64,000 nt of DNA from Curvibacter sp. GWA2_63_95 (lineage in GTDB: Bacteria > Pseudomonadota > Gammaproteobacteria > Burkholderiales > Burkholderiaceae_C): the NCBI GenBank assembly GCA_001795455.1, contig MGPB01000018.1, forward strand, positions 1 through 64,000, in the 5' to 3' direction. Below the pieces are notes generated by a model. The model did no database searches. It was given only the letters and a program-made list of their open reading frames with translations, and was not told the origin of the DNA. Positions within the stretch are counted from its first letter, which is position 1; each line of letters opens with the position of its first letter. Of this stretch, positions 20,110 through 29,243 are shown piece by piece. The translations under genes were made by a program, and so were the position numbers.

Positions 20110-22371
20110 TCAACGGCGCTGCTTCTTGGCCGCCTTCTTGGAAGCGCCAGAGGCCTTCTCATTCGGGCGGGCGTTGCGCGGGGTTTTGGCACTGGCGCGC
20201 TGCCGTGCCTTGCCCTTGAACGCTCCCCCGCCACCATCCGCCTCCGCGCGATCGGCGAACTCCGGGCGCCCCTTGGCTTCGCGCGGCGCCCCTTTGTCCG
20301 CCACTGCACGCGGCTGCAAACTCTGGCCGTCCTGCACCAGACGGAAATCAATCTTGCGTCCGTCCAGGTCTACGCGGCTAACCTGGATACGCACCCGCGT
20401 ACCAATGGCGTAGCGGATACCGGTGCGCTCACCGCGCAGCTCCTGGCGCGCCTCGTCAAAGCGGAAATACTCACCCCCCAGTTCGGTGATGTGCACCAGA
20501 CCTTCCACATACATGGCGTCCAGCGTGACGAACAGGCCAAAGGTGGTGGCCGAGCTCACCACACCCGAATACTCCTCACCCAGGTGCTCGCGCATGTACT
20601 TGCATTTGAGCCAGGCTTCCACATCCCGGCTGGCTTCATCGGCACGGCGTTCGTTGGCACTGCAGTGCAGACCAGCGGCCTGCCAAGCCGTGCCTTCGGC
20701 ATTCATTTTTTTAGGCTTGGTGCCGGGTTCCGCCACCCGACCAGCCAGGTTTTTTTCCAAACGGCGTGCCAGCTTGGCATGCGCTTCACCCGGCGTCGGC
20801 AGCGCAGGCAACTGGTATTTGGCCTTGGCCAAAATCGCCTTGATGACCCGGTGCACCAGCAAGTCGGGGTAGCGGCGGATCGGGCTGGTGAAGTGGGTGT
20901 ACGCGTCAAAGGCCAAGCCGAAGTGACCACTGTTGATGGGCGTGTAAATCGCTTGCGACATGGAACGCAGCAACATCGAGTGAATTTGCTGCGCATCCGG
21001 CCGGTCCTTGGTTGCCATCGCAATGGCCTGGAATTCACCGGGCGCAGGCTTGTCACTGATGCTCATGCCAATGCCGCTGGCCTTGAGGTAGTTGCGCAGG
21101 GTTTCCTGCTTCTCAGGCGTGGGGCCCTCGTGCACACGGAACAGGCCGGGGTGCTTGTTTTGTGCAATGAAGTCGGCACTGCACACGTTGGCCGCCAGCA
21201 TGGCTTCTTCGATCAAGCGATGGGCCGTATTGCGGGTGCGCGGCACGATCTTTTCAATGCGACCGTTTTCGTCACACACGATCTGCGTCTCTGTGGTTTC
21301 AAAATCCACCGCGCCCCGCTTGTGACGCGACTTCAGCAGCGCCTGGTAGACACCATGCAGGTCCAGCAACTGCGGCACCAACTCACGCCGCTTGCTGGCC
21401 TCGGGGCCGCGGGTGTTGCCCAAAATGGCGGCCACCTCGGTATAGGTGAAGCGCGCATGGCTCCACATCACCGCGGGGTAGAACTGGTAGGCATCGACCT
21501 CTCCCTCGGTGGTCACAAACATGTCGCACACCATGCACAGGCGCTCCACCTCGGGGTTCAACGAGCACAGGCCGTTGGACAACTTCTCGGGGAGCATGGG
21601 GATCACACGGCGTGGGAAGTACACACTGGTGGCACGGTCGTAGGCATCCACATCAATGGCAGAGCCTGTTTCTACATAATGACTCACGTCGGCAATGGCC
21701 ACCAGCAGGCGCCAGCCCTTTTGTGCCGTCTTGCCACGGCCCTTGCTCGCAGGTTCGCAGTACACCGCATCGTCAAAGTCGCGGGCATCCTCACCATCAA
21801 TGGTGACCAGTGGAATATCGGTCAGGTCAATGCGCTGCAGCTTGTCCTGCGGGCGCACTTTGTCAGGCAGTGTGCGCGCCAGTGCAATGCAGGCGTCCGA
21901 AAATTCATGCGGCACACTGTATTTGCGCACGGCAATTTCAATCTCCATGCCTGGGTCGTCCACCTCACCCAGCACCTCTTTGATCCGGCCGACGGGCTGG
22001 CCAAATAAAGCTGGGGGCTCCACCAGTTCCACCACCACCACTTGGCCGGGCTTGGCCGCACTGGTCGCGCCTTTGGGGATCAACACATCCTGGCCGTAAC
22101 GCTTGTCTTCTGGTGCCACCAGCCAGACACCGCTTTCTTGCAAGAGACGACCAATGATGGGCTGCGTGGAACGCTCCATGATCTCCACCACACGCCCTTC
22201 GGGACGGCCCTTGCGGTCACTGCGCACGATGCGCACCTTGACGCGGTCCTTGTGCAGTACCGCCCGCATCTCATTGGGGGGCAGATAAATGTCAGAGGCA
22301 CCATCGTCGCGGGACACAAATCCGTGTCCATCGCGATGTCCTTGAACAATTCCTTCAACTTCTTCCAGCAA
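20110..22371 (-). CDS. rnr: Ribonuclease R
   Basis: RNase R is a processive 3'-5' exoribonuclease that degrades structured RNA. The protein (753 residues from the TTG start) has a cold-shock domain from its first residues (EGIVQGHRDGHGFV), a second one, the RNB catalytic domain with the Asp-rich DGEDARDFDDAVY, an S1 domain (SGVVSSATTFGLFVTL), and a basic Lys/Ala-rich tail from about residue 680. The N-terminal winged-helix part of the E. coli enzyme is missing. No ATG exists before residue 35 of the conserved region, and further upstream the frame runs into tRNA-Leu, so I chose TTG at 22371. That start is uncertain. Confidence 0.92.
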   Translation of the reverse strand: MLEEVEGIVQGHRDGHGFVSRDDGASDIYLPPNEMRAVLHKDRVKVRIVRSDRKGRPEGRVVEIMERSTQPIIGRLLQESGVWLVAPEDKRYGQDVLIPKGATSAAKPGQVVVVELVEPPALFGQPVGRIKEVLGEVDDPGMEIEIAVRKYSVPHEFSDACIALARTLPDKVRPQDKLQRIDLTDIPLVTIDGEDARDFDDAVYCEPASKGRGKTAQKGWRLLVAIADVSHYVETGSAIDVDAYDRATSVYFPRRVIPMLPEKLSNGLCSLNPEVERLCMVCDMFVTTEGEVDAYQFYPAVMWSHARFTYTEVAAILGNTRGPEASKRRELVPQLLDLHGVYQALLKSRHKRGAVDFETTETQIVCDENGRIEKIVPRTRNTAHRLIEEAMLAANVCSADFIAQNKHPGLFRVHEGPTPEKQETLRNYLKASGIGMSISDKPAPGEFQAIAMATKDRPDAQQIHSMLLRSMSQAIYTPINSGHFGLAFDAYTHFTSPIRRYPDLLVHRVIKAILAKAKYQLPALPTPGEAHAKLARRLEKNLAGRVAEPGTKPKKMNAEGTAWQAAGLHCSANERRADEASRDVEAWLKCKYMREHLGEEYSGVVSSATTFGLFVTLDAMYVEGLVHITELGGEYFRFDEARQELRGERTGIRYAIGTRVRIQVSRVDLDGRKIDFRLVQDGQSLQPRAVADKGAPREAKGRPEFADRAEADGGGGAFKGKARQRASAKTPRNARPNEKASGASKKAAKKQRR

Positions 22372-22372
22372 A

Positions 22373-22403
22373 TTGCTGTTTGGGCTTAAATGTTTGATAT
22401 ACT
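22373..22403 (+). promoter_or_regulatory. tRNA-Leu promoter candidate
   Basis: TATACT at 22398-22403 lies 17 nt before the tRNA 5' end, with TTGCTG at 22373-22378 (19-nt spacer). The element overlaps the rnr start region on the other strand. Confidence 0.45.
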
Positions 22404-22420
22404 TCTCTCTTTCCTGAGAT

Positions 22421-22505
<85 letters not shown>

Positions 22506-22530
22506 ACAATGGTAATGTAGATATAGAAAA

Positions 22531-22558
22531 GCCGCTGTGAAAACAGCGGCTTTTTTTT
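22531..22558 (+). terminator. Rho-independent terminator of tRNA-Leu
   Basis: Stem GCCGCTGT / ACAGCGGC with a GAAA loop followed by eight Ts. It ends the tRNA-Leu transcript. Confidence 0.95.
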
Positions 22559-22573
22559 GCCTGTTTGATTCAT

Positions 22574-22605
22574 GCCACTGACCTGTTGTTGTATCGGTCA
22601 GTGGC
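22574..22605 (-). terminator. Hairpin 3' of rimO
   Basis: A perfect 10-bp stem GCCACTGACC / GGTCAGTGGC with a 12-nt loop, just downstream of the rimO stop. No T-run follows on the minus strand, so it may stabilise or Rho-terminate the rimO mRNA rather than act as a classic terminator. Confidence 0.4.
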
Positions 22606-22612
22606 GCTGAAT

Positions 22613-24022
22613 TTAAATGGGCAAGGCTAAGAGATCATGTCCTTGTGCGCTCACAATGCGCGCCTTGGTGAACTCGCCAACCTTGAGGGTTTTGCTTATT
22701 TTTTCGGGTGGCAACAAACGCACCACACCGTCAATCTCCGGCGCATCCGCGTAGCTGCGTCCCACCCCACCCTTGCGACCCAGTCCCGGCGCGGAATCCA
22801 CCAGCACCTGCATCACTGAGCCCACGCGACGCTGCAGGCGTGCGGCAGACACTTCTTCCGCCACAGCCATGAACCGTGCACGGCGCTCCTCGCGCAATTC
22901 GATAGGCAACATGCCAGGCAAATCATTGGCCGTTGCACCATTCACTGCGCTGTAGGCAAAACAACCCGCACGGTCGATCTGCGCCTCACGGATGAAATCC
23001 AGCAAATGCTCGAACTCCGCCTCGGTTTCACCCGGGAAACCGGCAATGAAAGTGCTGCGCACCACCAGCTCAGGGCAGGCAGCCCGCCATTGCTGCAAAC
23101 GGTCCAGATTTTTCTCGCCGCTGGCGGGGCGCTTCATGCGGCGCAACACATCGGGATGGCTGTGTTGCAGCGGCACATCCAAATACGGCAGCACACGGCC
23201 GGTCGCCATGAAGGGGACAATCTCATCCACGCTGGGATAGGGATACACATAGTGCAAACGCACCCAGGCACCATAGGGCTCGGCGATGTCACCCAGGGCC
23301 TGCACCAGTTCCAGCATGCGGGTCTTCACCGGCTTGCCGTCCCAGAAACCGGTGCGGTATTTCACATCCACACCGTAGGCAGACGTGTCCTGGCTGATCA
23401 CCAACAACTCTTTCACGCCACCTTCAAACAACGCGCGCGCCTCGGTCAGCACATCGCCAATCGGACGGGACACCAGATCGCCGCGCATGCTGGGGATGAT
23501 GCAGAAGGTGCAACGGTGGTTGCAGCCTTCACTGATCTTGAGGTACGCATAGTGGCGCGGCGTTAGCTTGACGCCCGCCACACCAAATGACTGCGGCACC
23601 AGATCCAAAAACGGATCGTGGGGTTTGGGCAAATTGAGATGTACCGCATCCATCACTTCCTGCGTGGCATGCGGGCCCGTCACCGCCAACACCTTCGGGT
23701 GCATCTGGCGCACCATGTTGTCGCCACCGTCGGTGGTCTTGGCCCCCAGGCAACCGGTCACAATCACGCGGCCATTTTCAGCCAGCGCCTCACCAATCGT
23801 GTCCAGGCTTTCCTTGACGGCGTCGTCAATAAACCCGCAGGTATTGACGATCACCAGGTCGGCGCCCTGGAAGGTCTTGGAGGTTTGGTAACCCTCAGCG
23901 CTGAGTTGCGTGAGGATCAGTTCGGAGTCGGTCAAGGCCTTGGGGCAACCCAGGCTGACGAAGCCAACTTTGGGTGCTGCGTGCACGGTTGGGCTAGGGG
24001 TCAATACGTCTGTCATATCCAT
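22613..24022 (-). CDS. rimO: Ribosomal protein S12 methylthiotransferase
   Basis: RimO is a radical-SAM enzyme that adds a methylthio group to an Asp of ribosomal protein S12. The 469-residue protein has the N-terminal UPF0004 domain ([17 protein letters not shown], first cluster Cys), the radical-SAM motif [14 protein letters not shown] (CxxxCxxC), the second-domain Cys in VNTCGF, and a C-terminal TRAM domain. I chose the ATG at 24022; an ATG at 24016 and a longer start at 24046 are possible. phaR lies upstream on the same strand. Confidence 0.95.
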   Translation of the reverse strand: MDMTDVLTPSPTVHAAPKVGFVSLGCPKALTDSELILTQLSAEGYQTSKTFQGADLVIVNTCGFIDDAVKESLDTIGEALAENGRVIVTGCLGAKTTDGGDNMVRQMHPKVLAVTGPHATQEVMDAVHLNLPKPHDPFLDLVPQSFGVAGVKLTPRHYAYLKISEGCNHRCTFCIIPSMRGDLVSRPIGDVLTEARALFEGGVKELLVISQDTSAYGVDVKYRTGFWDGKPVKTRMLELVQALGDIAEPYGAWVRLHYVYPYPSVDEIVPFMATGRVLPYLDVPLQHSHPDVLRRMKRPASGEKNLDRLQQWRAACPELVVRSTFIAGFPGETEAEFEHLLDFIREAQIDRAGCFAYSAVNGATANDLPGMLPIELREERRARFMAVAEEVSAARLQRRVGSVMQVLVDSAPGLGRKGGVGRSYADAPEIDGVVRLLPPEKISKTLKVGEFTKARIVSAQGHDLLALPI

Positions 24023-24066
24023 CAATCCATAGAACCACCCCGCCAACCGCCGGGCCCAAAAAGCGC

Positions 24067-24516
24067 CTAGCGCTTCAGGCCAAAGGAGCCGAGGAACTGT
24101 TCGGTTTGTTTCTGCATTTGTTCCTGCATTTGCTGGAACACGTTGTTGCTCATGACACCCTGCACCATGGGTGCCTGCATGTCCATCAGCGCCTGCATAT
24201 TCTTCTCGAGGTACCCGCCCATCATGCCCTGCATGGCATGGCCATAGAAGCGAATGATGTGCGAGAGCACGGGAGTCGTGAACATGGGCGAACCATTCGC
24301 CTCTTCTTCCAGAATGATCTGCAACAGGATGCTGCGTGTGATGTCTTCACCCGACTTGGCATCCAGCACCGAAAACACTTCGCTGTCCATCACCAACTGC
24401 TTGATTTCCGCCAGTGTGATGTAGGTGGACGTATCGGTGTCGTAGAGACGGCGATTCGGGTATTTTTTGATAACCCGTTGTAACTTCTTGGAATCTTTAG
24501 AGGCAGATTTTTGCAT
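24067..24516 (-). CDS. phaR: Polyhydroxyalkanoate synthesis repressor PhaR
   Basis: PhaR binds PHB granules and represses phasin and its own gene when no polymer is present. The 149-residue protein has the N-terminal PHB accumulation regulatory domain ([20 protein letters not shown]) and a Met/Gln-rich C-terminus ([12 protein letters not shown]), as expected. The upstream region holds a near-palindrome GTGCTGCAGTGCA that may be its autoregulatory site. An intracellular PHB depolymerase gene is in the same window at 50741. Confidence 0.93.
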   Translation of the reverse strand: MQKSASKDSKKLQRVIKKYPNRRLYDTDTSTYITLAEIKQLVMDSEVFSVLDAKSGEDITRSILLQIILEEEANGSPMFTTPVLSHIIRFYGHAMQGMMGGYLEKNMQALMDMQAPMVQGVMSNNVFQQMQEQMQKQTEQFLGSFGLKR

Positions 24517-24556
24517 TGCGATCGCTCGGCACTACGTGCGGGAGCCAAAATGGTGT

Positions 24557-24569
24557 TGCACTGCAGCAC
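24557..24569 (-). promoter_or_regulatory. Candidate PhaR operator upstream of phaR
   Basis: GTGCTGCAGTGCA on the minus strand, about 40 nt before the phaR ATG. PhaR sites described in other bacteria are TGC/GCA-rich dyads, so autoregulation is plausible. The same 13-mer occurs at 49403-49415. Confidence 0.35.
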
Positions 24570-24597
24570 ATTCTAGGGAGTGACCGCCTGGCATTGA

Positions 24598-24614
24598 CCT
24601 AGGATTACCCTAGG
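24598..24614. promoter_or_regulatory. CCTAGG-N5-CCTAGG dyad upstream of phaR
   Basis: Two copies of the palindromic hexamer CCTAGG separated by ATTAC. It lies between phaR and tRNA-Val. It may be a protein-binding site; the protein is unknown. Confidence 0.3.
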
Positions 24615-24635
24615 GGCAGGAGATAGTGGAAACTT

Positions 24636-24712
24636 TGGTAGGCGCAATTGGACTCGAACCAACGACCCCCACCATGTCAAGGTGGTGCTCTAACCAGCTG
24701 AGCTATGCGCCT
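24636..24712 (-). tRNA. tRNA-Val (GAC)
   Basis: 77 nt with an encoded CCA. Acceptor AGGCGCA pairs with TGCGCCT; D-arm AGCTCAGCTGGTTAGAGCA; anticodon arm CCACC-TTGACAT-GGTGG gives GAC; T-arm GGTTCGAGTCC. Confidence 0.97.
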
Positions 24713-24797
24713 ACAGTATCCGAGAGGCCGAAGTATAGCAGCATAAATGGGCACTCCCGGACTCGCAACGGCAAAAGTTGATCGGAGGCTGCGCCAT

Positions 24798-24823
24798 AAT
24801 TGACGTTAACGTAAACGTCAATT
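24798..24823. promoter_or_regulatory. Perfect palindromic operator upstream of HSD10-like gene
   Basis: Arms AATTGACGTT and AACGTCAATT flank six bases (AACGTA). It ends 23 nt before the ATG at 24847. The ACGT-centred pattern resembles operators of LiuR, the MerR-family regulator of branched-chain amino acid catabolism in proteobacteria. That assignment is an inference. Confidence 0.6.
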
Positions 24824-24846
24824 CATCCATTCACAAGGAGTTCTCT

Positions 24847-25605
24847 ATGGAAATCGCAGGCAAGGTCTTTATCGTCACGGGTGGCGCATCTGGTTTGGGC
24901 GAAGGCACAGCACGCATGCTGGCGGCCAAAGGCGGCAAGGTGGTCATTGCCGACATGCAGGCCGAAAAGGGCGAGGCCATTGCCAAAGACATTGGCGGTG
25001 CCTTTGTGAAGTGTGATGTGAGCAGCGAGACCGATGGTCAAGCCGTGGTTGCCAAGGCCGTGTCCATGGGGAAACTCATGGGCCTGGTGAATTGCGCCGG
25101 CGTCGCCCCCGCCGAAAAGACTGTGGGCAAGAACGGTGCGCATGCGCTGGCGTCCTTCAGCAAGACCATCACCGTGAACCTGATTGGCAGCTTCAACATG
25201 ATCCGCCTGGCCGCAGATGCCATGAGCAAGAACGAACCCGAAGCCACGGGTGAACGCGGCGCCATGATTTCCACTGCATCGGTTGCCGCCTACGACGGCC
25301 AAATTGGCCAAGCCGCCTACAGCGCCTCCAAGGGCGGCGTGGTGGGAATGACCCTGCCCATCGCCCGCGACCTGGCACGCAACGGCATTCGCAACATGAC
25401 GATTGCACCGGGAATTTTTGGCACGCCCATGCTGTTTTCCATGCCGCAAGAAGTGCAGGACGCACTCGCTGCAGGGGTGCCCTTTCCTTCGCGCCTGGGC
25501 ACGCCGCAGGACTACGCCAAGCTGGCCGTGCATATTTTTGAAAATGACATGCTCAATGGCGAAGTGATTCGCCTGGACGGTGCCATTCGCCTGGCCCCGA
25601 AGTAA
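24847..25605 (+). CDS. HSD10-like 3-hydroxyacyl-CoA / 2-methyl-3-hydroxybutyryl-CoA dehydrogenase (SDR)
   Basis: The 252-residue classical SDR has TGGASGLG at 11-18 for NAD and the catalytic Ser145, Tyr158, Lys162 ([19 protein letters not shown]). The C-terminal pattern ([41 protein letters not shown]) closely follows mitochondrial HSD17B10, which oxidises 2-methyl-3-hydroxybutyryl-CoA in isoleucine breakdown and short 3-hydroxyacyl-CoAs in beta-oxidation. AAGGAG lies 7 nt before the ATG. A perfect palindrome just upstream suggests repression by a catabolic regulator. Confidence 0.88.
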   Translation: MEIAGKVFIVTGGASGLGEGTARMLAAKGGKVVIADMQAEKGEAIAKDIGGAFVKCDVSSETDGQAVVAKAVSMGKLMGLVNCAGVAPAEKTVGKNGAHALASFSKTITVNLIGSFNMIRLAADAMSKNEPEATGERGAMISTASVAAYDGQIGQAAYSASKGGVVGMTLPIARDLARNGIRNMTIAPGIFGTPMLFSMPQEVQDALAAGVPFPSRLGTPQDYAKLAVHIFENDMLNGEVIRLDGAIRLAPK

Positions 25606-25621
25606 GTCAAAGACATGCGTG

Positions 25622-25680
25622 AGGCCCCCCCTCTTTTTTTGGGGGGGCAGCGACCCGCGAAGCGGCGGAGCGTGGGGGTC
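25622..25680 (-). repeat. Family B GC-rich repeat, copy B1
   Basis: On the minus strand it reads CCCCCACGCTCCGCCGCTTCGCGGGTCGCTGCCCCC, then a run of Cs, As and Gs forming a CCCCCCC-A7-type hairpin. It starts one base past the EamA gene stop and lies between two convergent genes, so it may serve as a bidirectional transcript end. Confidence 0.75.
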
Positions 25681-26604
25681 TTACCGGTGCGCCCGGATGG
25701 AGGCCACGATGCCCAGCACGAACACAGCGCTGGCCAGCAGTTGTAACCATTGGGGCCACACGCCGTAGCCCACGAATGCATAGAGCAAGGCGAACAAGGT
25801 CTCGCTCACAATCAGCTGGCCGCACAGGCTGGCACTCAGGCGGCGGCTGGCGATGCTCCACAGCACCGTGGCCAGCCACGCCGACCCCACACCGGTTGCT
25901 ATACAAACCATAGCTGCTTGCGCAATATCCACTTGGGCCAACAGCACTTTTGGCTCCGAACCCAGCACCCACCACAAGGCCACAGCACCCAGACCGGATG
26001 CCACACCCAACCAGTTGGTCCAATCGGTCACATTCACATCGTGGTGGTGTTGGAGCCAGGCCGAATTCATCACGGCAAATGCGGTCCAACACCCCATGGC
26101 CAGCAGCGCAAACACAATACCGCGCCAGTAGGCCCAGCCTTGCACAACACCCTCAGCAGCGCCGCCAGTCTCCGCCCCCATCATCAGCAAGACACCGGCG
26201 ATGGTGAGACACAAGCCCGGCAACAGGCTGCGCCACAGCAGATGCTGCGGCTTGCCCAGCAACATCACCCAAATGGGAATGGTGCCAATGATCAGCGTGG
26301 GCACCTCCACCCCGGCATCGCGGATGGACAACACCAGCAACAGGTAGTAGCCCGAGAAGCCAAGCACGCTCAAAACCAGCGCGGCTCCCAGCTGTCGCCA
26401 AGTGGGCCAGCGCCGCTGGCCCCGTGCAAACAGCATGACCAGCAAGGCCGTGAGGCCATAGCTGGCAAAGCGTCCCGCAGCTAGGTCTACCGGGGCCAAC
26501 CCAGGAGCCAATGCAGGTGCCACAAAGACCAGCCCCCACAGCGCCCCGGCTGCCAGCCCGGCCAGGATGCCAACTAGCAACGACACCCCCAACCGATCAA
26601 ACAC
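25681..26604 (-). CDS. EamA/DMT-family transporter
   Basis: The 307-residue protein has about ten hydrophobic segments in two EamA halves, typical of drug/metabolite transporters that export amino acids or small metabolites. The substrate is unknown. A family A repeat (25898-25945) is read in frame in the loop and helix encoding LLAQVDIAQAAMVCIA. The start lies 6 nt after the SDR gene upstream, so the pair is probably one operon. Confidence 0.85.
   Translation of the reverse strand: MFDRLGVSLLVGILAGLAAGALWGLVFVAPALAPGLAPVDLAAGRFASYGLTALLVMLFARGQRRWPTWRQLGAALVLSVLGFSGYYLLLVLSIRDAGVEVPTLIIGTIPIWVMLLGKPQHLLWRSLLPGLCLTIAGVLLMMGAETGGAAEGVVQGWAYWRGIVFALLAMGCWTAFAVMNSAWLQHHHDVNVTDWTNWLGVASGLGAVALWWVLGSEPKVLLAQVDIAQAAMVCIATGVGSAWLATVLWSIASRRLSASLCGQLIVSETLFALLYAFVGYGVWPQWLQLLASAVFVLGIVASIRAHR
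25898..25945 (+). repeat. Family A interspersed repeat, copy A4 (inside EamA gene)
   Basis: GCTAT-N7-ATAGC hairpin end, then TGCTTGCGCAATATCCACTTGGGCC. Antisense to the gene, same reading frame as A1. Confidence 0.75.
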
Positions 26605-26610
26605 AGGCCC

Positions 26611-27393
26611 CTACACACCAAAACCATCGTCCGCAGCAATCACGGCTCCATTGATGAAGTGGCTTTGGTCCGAACACAGCGTGACCAGAATCGCGTCCAG
26701 GTCTTGCGGATGGCCAATGCGTTTGCGCGGCAGCATCTGCACCAGCTTCTGCCCAGCGTCGGTCTGCCAGTGGTGGTGGTTGATTTCCGTGTCGATGTAA
26801 CCCGGGCACAGCGCGTTGACGTTGATTCCGAACTTGCCCCATTCAAGCGCCTGCGCCTTGGTCATCTGGATGATGGCGGCCTTGCTCATGCAGTACACAC
26901 CAATTTGTGGCAACACACGCAAGCCCGCCATGGAGGCAATGTTCACGATGCGCCCGCCGGTGTAGCTGCCGGGTGCGGCACCTTTGGCACGCGCCAACAT
27001 GCGCTTGCCCACCTCTTGCGCCACAAAAAAAGCGCCCTTCACATTGGTGTTGAACATGAAGTCGTAATCGTCAGGCGACACATCCTGCAGGCGCTGCGTG
27101 GTACTCACGCCGGAGTTGTTGACCAGGATGTCGATCGACCCCACCTCCGTCTCCGCGTGGGCCACGGCAGCCTTGATGGAGTCGTGGTCGGTCACGTCCA
27201 GCTCCACGACATGGGCATCGCCCCCTTGCCCCGTTATTTCGGCACGCAGATCCTTGAGTTTGTCTACCCGGCGACTGGCCAACACCACCGCCGCCCCAGC
27301 GGCGGCCAGGGTTTTGGCAAACTGCGCCCCCAGCCCGCCAGATGCGCCCGTAATAAAAGCGACGCGCCCTGAAAGATCGATGCTGTAAGCCAT
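26611..27393 (-). CDS. Short-chain dehydrogenase/reductase
   Basis: The 260-residue classical SDR has TGASGGLG (15-22) for the cofactor, NNSG (92-95), and Ser154, Tyr167, Lys171 as the catalytic set. The substrate is unknown. It is divergent from ETF-ubiquinone oxidoreductase and shares a palindromic operator with it, which suggests a role in acyl-CoA or ketone-body-type metabolism. GGAGG precedes the ATG. Confidence 0.85.
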   Translation of the reverse strand: MAYSIDLSGRVAFITGASGGLGAQFAKTLAAAGAAVVLASRRVDKLKDLRAEITGQGGDAHVVELDVTDHDSIKAAVAHAETEVGSIDILVNNSGVSTTQRLQDVSPDDYDFMFNTNVKGAFFVAQEVGKRMLARAKGAAPGSYTGGRIVNIASMAGLRVLPQIGVYCMSKAAIIQMTKAQALEWGKFGINVNALCPGYIDTEINHHHWQTDAGQKLVQMLPRKRIGHPQDLDAILVTLCSDQSHFINGAVIAADDGFGV

Positions 27394-27413
27394 TTAGAGT
27401 GCCTCCTCAAAAT

Positions 27414-27435
27414 AAAAAGAACGGTCGTTCTTTTT
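27414..27435. promoter_or_regulatory. Palindromic TetR-type operator between SDR and ETF-QO genes
   Basis: AAAAAGAACG-GT-CGTTCTTTTT, 10-bp perfect arms. It lies 20 nt upstream of the SDR start and 95 nt upstream of the ETF-QO start; a TAAAAT -10 candidate for ETF-QO is at 27451-27456, so the operator would cover its -35 region. The pattern is like FadP-type (TetR) sites of fatty-acid catabolism in betaproteobacteria (inference). Confidence 0.65.
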
Positions 27436-27529
27436 TGTGAATTCAGCGAATAAAATCCCACTCCAGTTCGATGCGCCCTTGTGCGGGCGGACCATTCCGA
27501 AGACCACCCATTATTAAGCGAGACACCCC

Positions 27530-29221
27530 ATGACAAACCAGGAAATTCTGGCGCAATTCGGCCCCCGTGAATCCATGGAATACGACGTGGTCGTCGTCGG
27601 TGGTGGTCCTGGTGGCCTGGCCACGGCGATTCGCCTCAAGCAGTTGGCGGCAGACCAGGGCAAAGACGTTTCTGTAGTGGTACTGGAGAAGGGCTCCGAG
27701 CCCGGTGCACACATCTTGTCGGGTGCCATCATGGACCCCAAGGCCCTGACCGAACTGATCCCCAACTGGAAAGAACTGGGCGCACCACTCAACCAGGCGG
27801 TGACCGATGACGCCTACATCTTCTTGGGTGAAAAAACCGGCGTGCGCGTGCCCAATATGGTCTTGCCCCCTTTCGCCCACAACGATGGCAACTACATCGT
27901 GAGCCTGGGTGCGGTCACCAAGTGGCTGGCCGAGCAAGCAGAAGCACTGGGCGTGGAAATCTTTCCGGGCTTCACCGCGGCCGAAGTACTCTACAACGAA
28001 GACGGCTCTGTCAAAGGCGTGGCCACTGGCAATATGGGCGTTGGCAAAGACGGCGAACCCACCGAGAATTTTCAGCTCGGCATGGAGTTGCTGGGCAAAT
28101 ACACTGTGTTTGCCGAAGGTGCCCGCGGCCACCTGGGCAAACAGCTCATTGCCAAATACAAGCTCGACGAAGGGCGTGACCCGCAAAGCTTTGGCATCGG
28201 CATCAAGGAACTGTGGGAAATTGACCCCAGCCGCCACAAGCCTGGTTTTGTGATGCACACCGCCGGTTGGCCCATGGAGTCTGACACTTACGGCGGTGCG
28301 TTCCTGTACCACCTGGAAGGCAACAAGGTGGCACTGGGCTTCGTCACCGGCCTGGGTTACGCCAATCCCTATCTGAGCCCGTTCGAAGAATTCCAGCGCT
28401 GGAAGACACACCCCAACGTGCGCTACTACTTCGAGAACGACAAGGGTGAAATCACCGCCAAACGCCTGTCTTATGGTGCGCGCGCCATCAATGCAAGTGG
28501 CATCAACGCGCTGCCCAAAACCGTGTTCCCGGGTGGCTGCCTGGTCGGCTGCAACGCTGGCTACCTGAACGTGGGCCGCATCAAGGGCAGCCACGCTGCC
28601 ATCAAGACCGGCATGCAAGCTGCTGAAGCCGCTTTTGATGCCGTGGTGGCAGGCCGCCAACACGACGAGTTGAGCGCTTACCCGGAAGCCTTTGAGAAGA
28701 GCTGGCTGCACACCGAGCTGAACAAGGACCGCAACTTCAAAAACTGGTTCAAGTACGGCCTGACCGTGGCAACCCTCATGAATGGCTTTGAGCAGTTTGT
28801 GCTGCGCGGCCATATTCCCTGGACGCTGCGCCGCGACAAGCCCGACCACGCCTACCTGAAGCCAGCGGCCGAGTGCAAACCCATCGTCTACCCCAAACCC
28901 GATGGCAAGCTCACCTTCGACCGCCTTTCCAGTGTGTTCATCAGCAACACCAACCACGAAGAGCAGCAGCCCGCACACCTCACGCTCAAGGATGCGTCGG
29001 TGCCCGTGCGCATCAACCTCGCCCAATATGCCGGCCCCGAAGCGCGCTACTGCCCGGCGGGTGTGTACGAGTTTGTAAAGAACGAAGACAACACCGATCG
29101 CCTGCAGATCAACGCGCAGAACTGCGTGCACTGCAAGACCTGTGACATCAAGGACCCCACGCAAAACATCGTCTGGGTCACCCCCGAAGGTGGTGGTGGC
29201 CCCAACTACGCGGGCATGTAA
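27530..29221 (+). CDS. Electron transfer flavoprotein-ubiquinone oxidoreductase
   Basis: ETF-QO passes electrons from reduced ETF, loaded by acyl-CoA dehydrogenases, to ubiquinone in the inner membrane. The 563-residue length is normal. The FAD-binding YDVVVVGGGPGGLATAIRL lies near residue 20. The C-terminus carries the 4Fe-4S ligands in YCPAGVYEF and NCVHCKTCDIKDP. The hydrophobic ubiquinone-membrane segment is in the middle. A palindromic operator upstream and a strong terminator downstream suggest a single-gene unit. Confidence 0.96.
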   Translation: MTNQEILAQFGPRESMEYDVVVVGGGPGGLATAIRLKQLAADQGKDVSVVVLEKGSEPGAHILSGAIMDPKALTELIPNWKELGAPLNQAVTDDAYIFLGEKTGVRVPNMVLPPFAHNDGNYIVSLGAVTKWLAEQAEALGVEIFPGFTAAEVLYNEDGSVKGVATGNMGVGKDGEPTENFQLGMELLGKYTVFAEGARGHLGKQLIAKYKLDEGRDPQSFGIGIKELWEIDPSRHKPGFVMHTAGWPMESDTYGGAFLYHLEGNKVALGFVTGLGYANPYLSPFEEFQRWKTHPNVRYYFENDKGEITAKRLSYGARAINASGINALPKTVFPGGCLVGCNAGYLNVGRIKGSHAAIKTGMQAAEAAFDAVVAGRQHDELSAYPEAFEKSWLHTELNKDRNFKNWFKYGLTVATLMNGFEQFVLRGHIPWTLRRDKPDHAYLKPAAECKPIVYPKPDGKLTFDRLSSVFISNTNHEEQQPAHLTLKDASVPVRINLAQYAGPEARYCPAGVYEFVKNEDNTDRLQINAQNCVHCKTCDIKDPTQNIVWVTPEGGGGPNYAGM

Positions 29222-29243
29222 ACCCCGCGTCCACACACATCAA

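Larger units (their letters stand above)
24517..24846. other. Intergenic region phaR / HSD10-like gene
   Basis: 330 nt without a protein gene. It holds a candidate PhaR site (24557-24569), a CCTAGG-N5-CCTAGG dyad (24598-24614), tRNA-Val (24636-24712) and a perfect palindromic operator (24798-24823). Confidence 0.7.

Noticed and set aside
27443-29236. A 597-codon open frame on the minus strand across the ETF-QO gene
   Set aside because: Antisense shadow of a well-conserved gene with no domain-like sequence.
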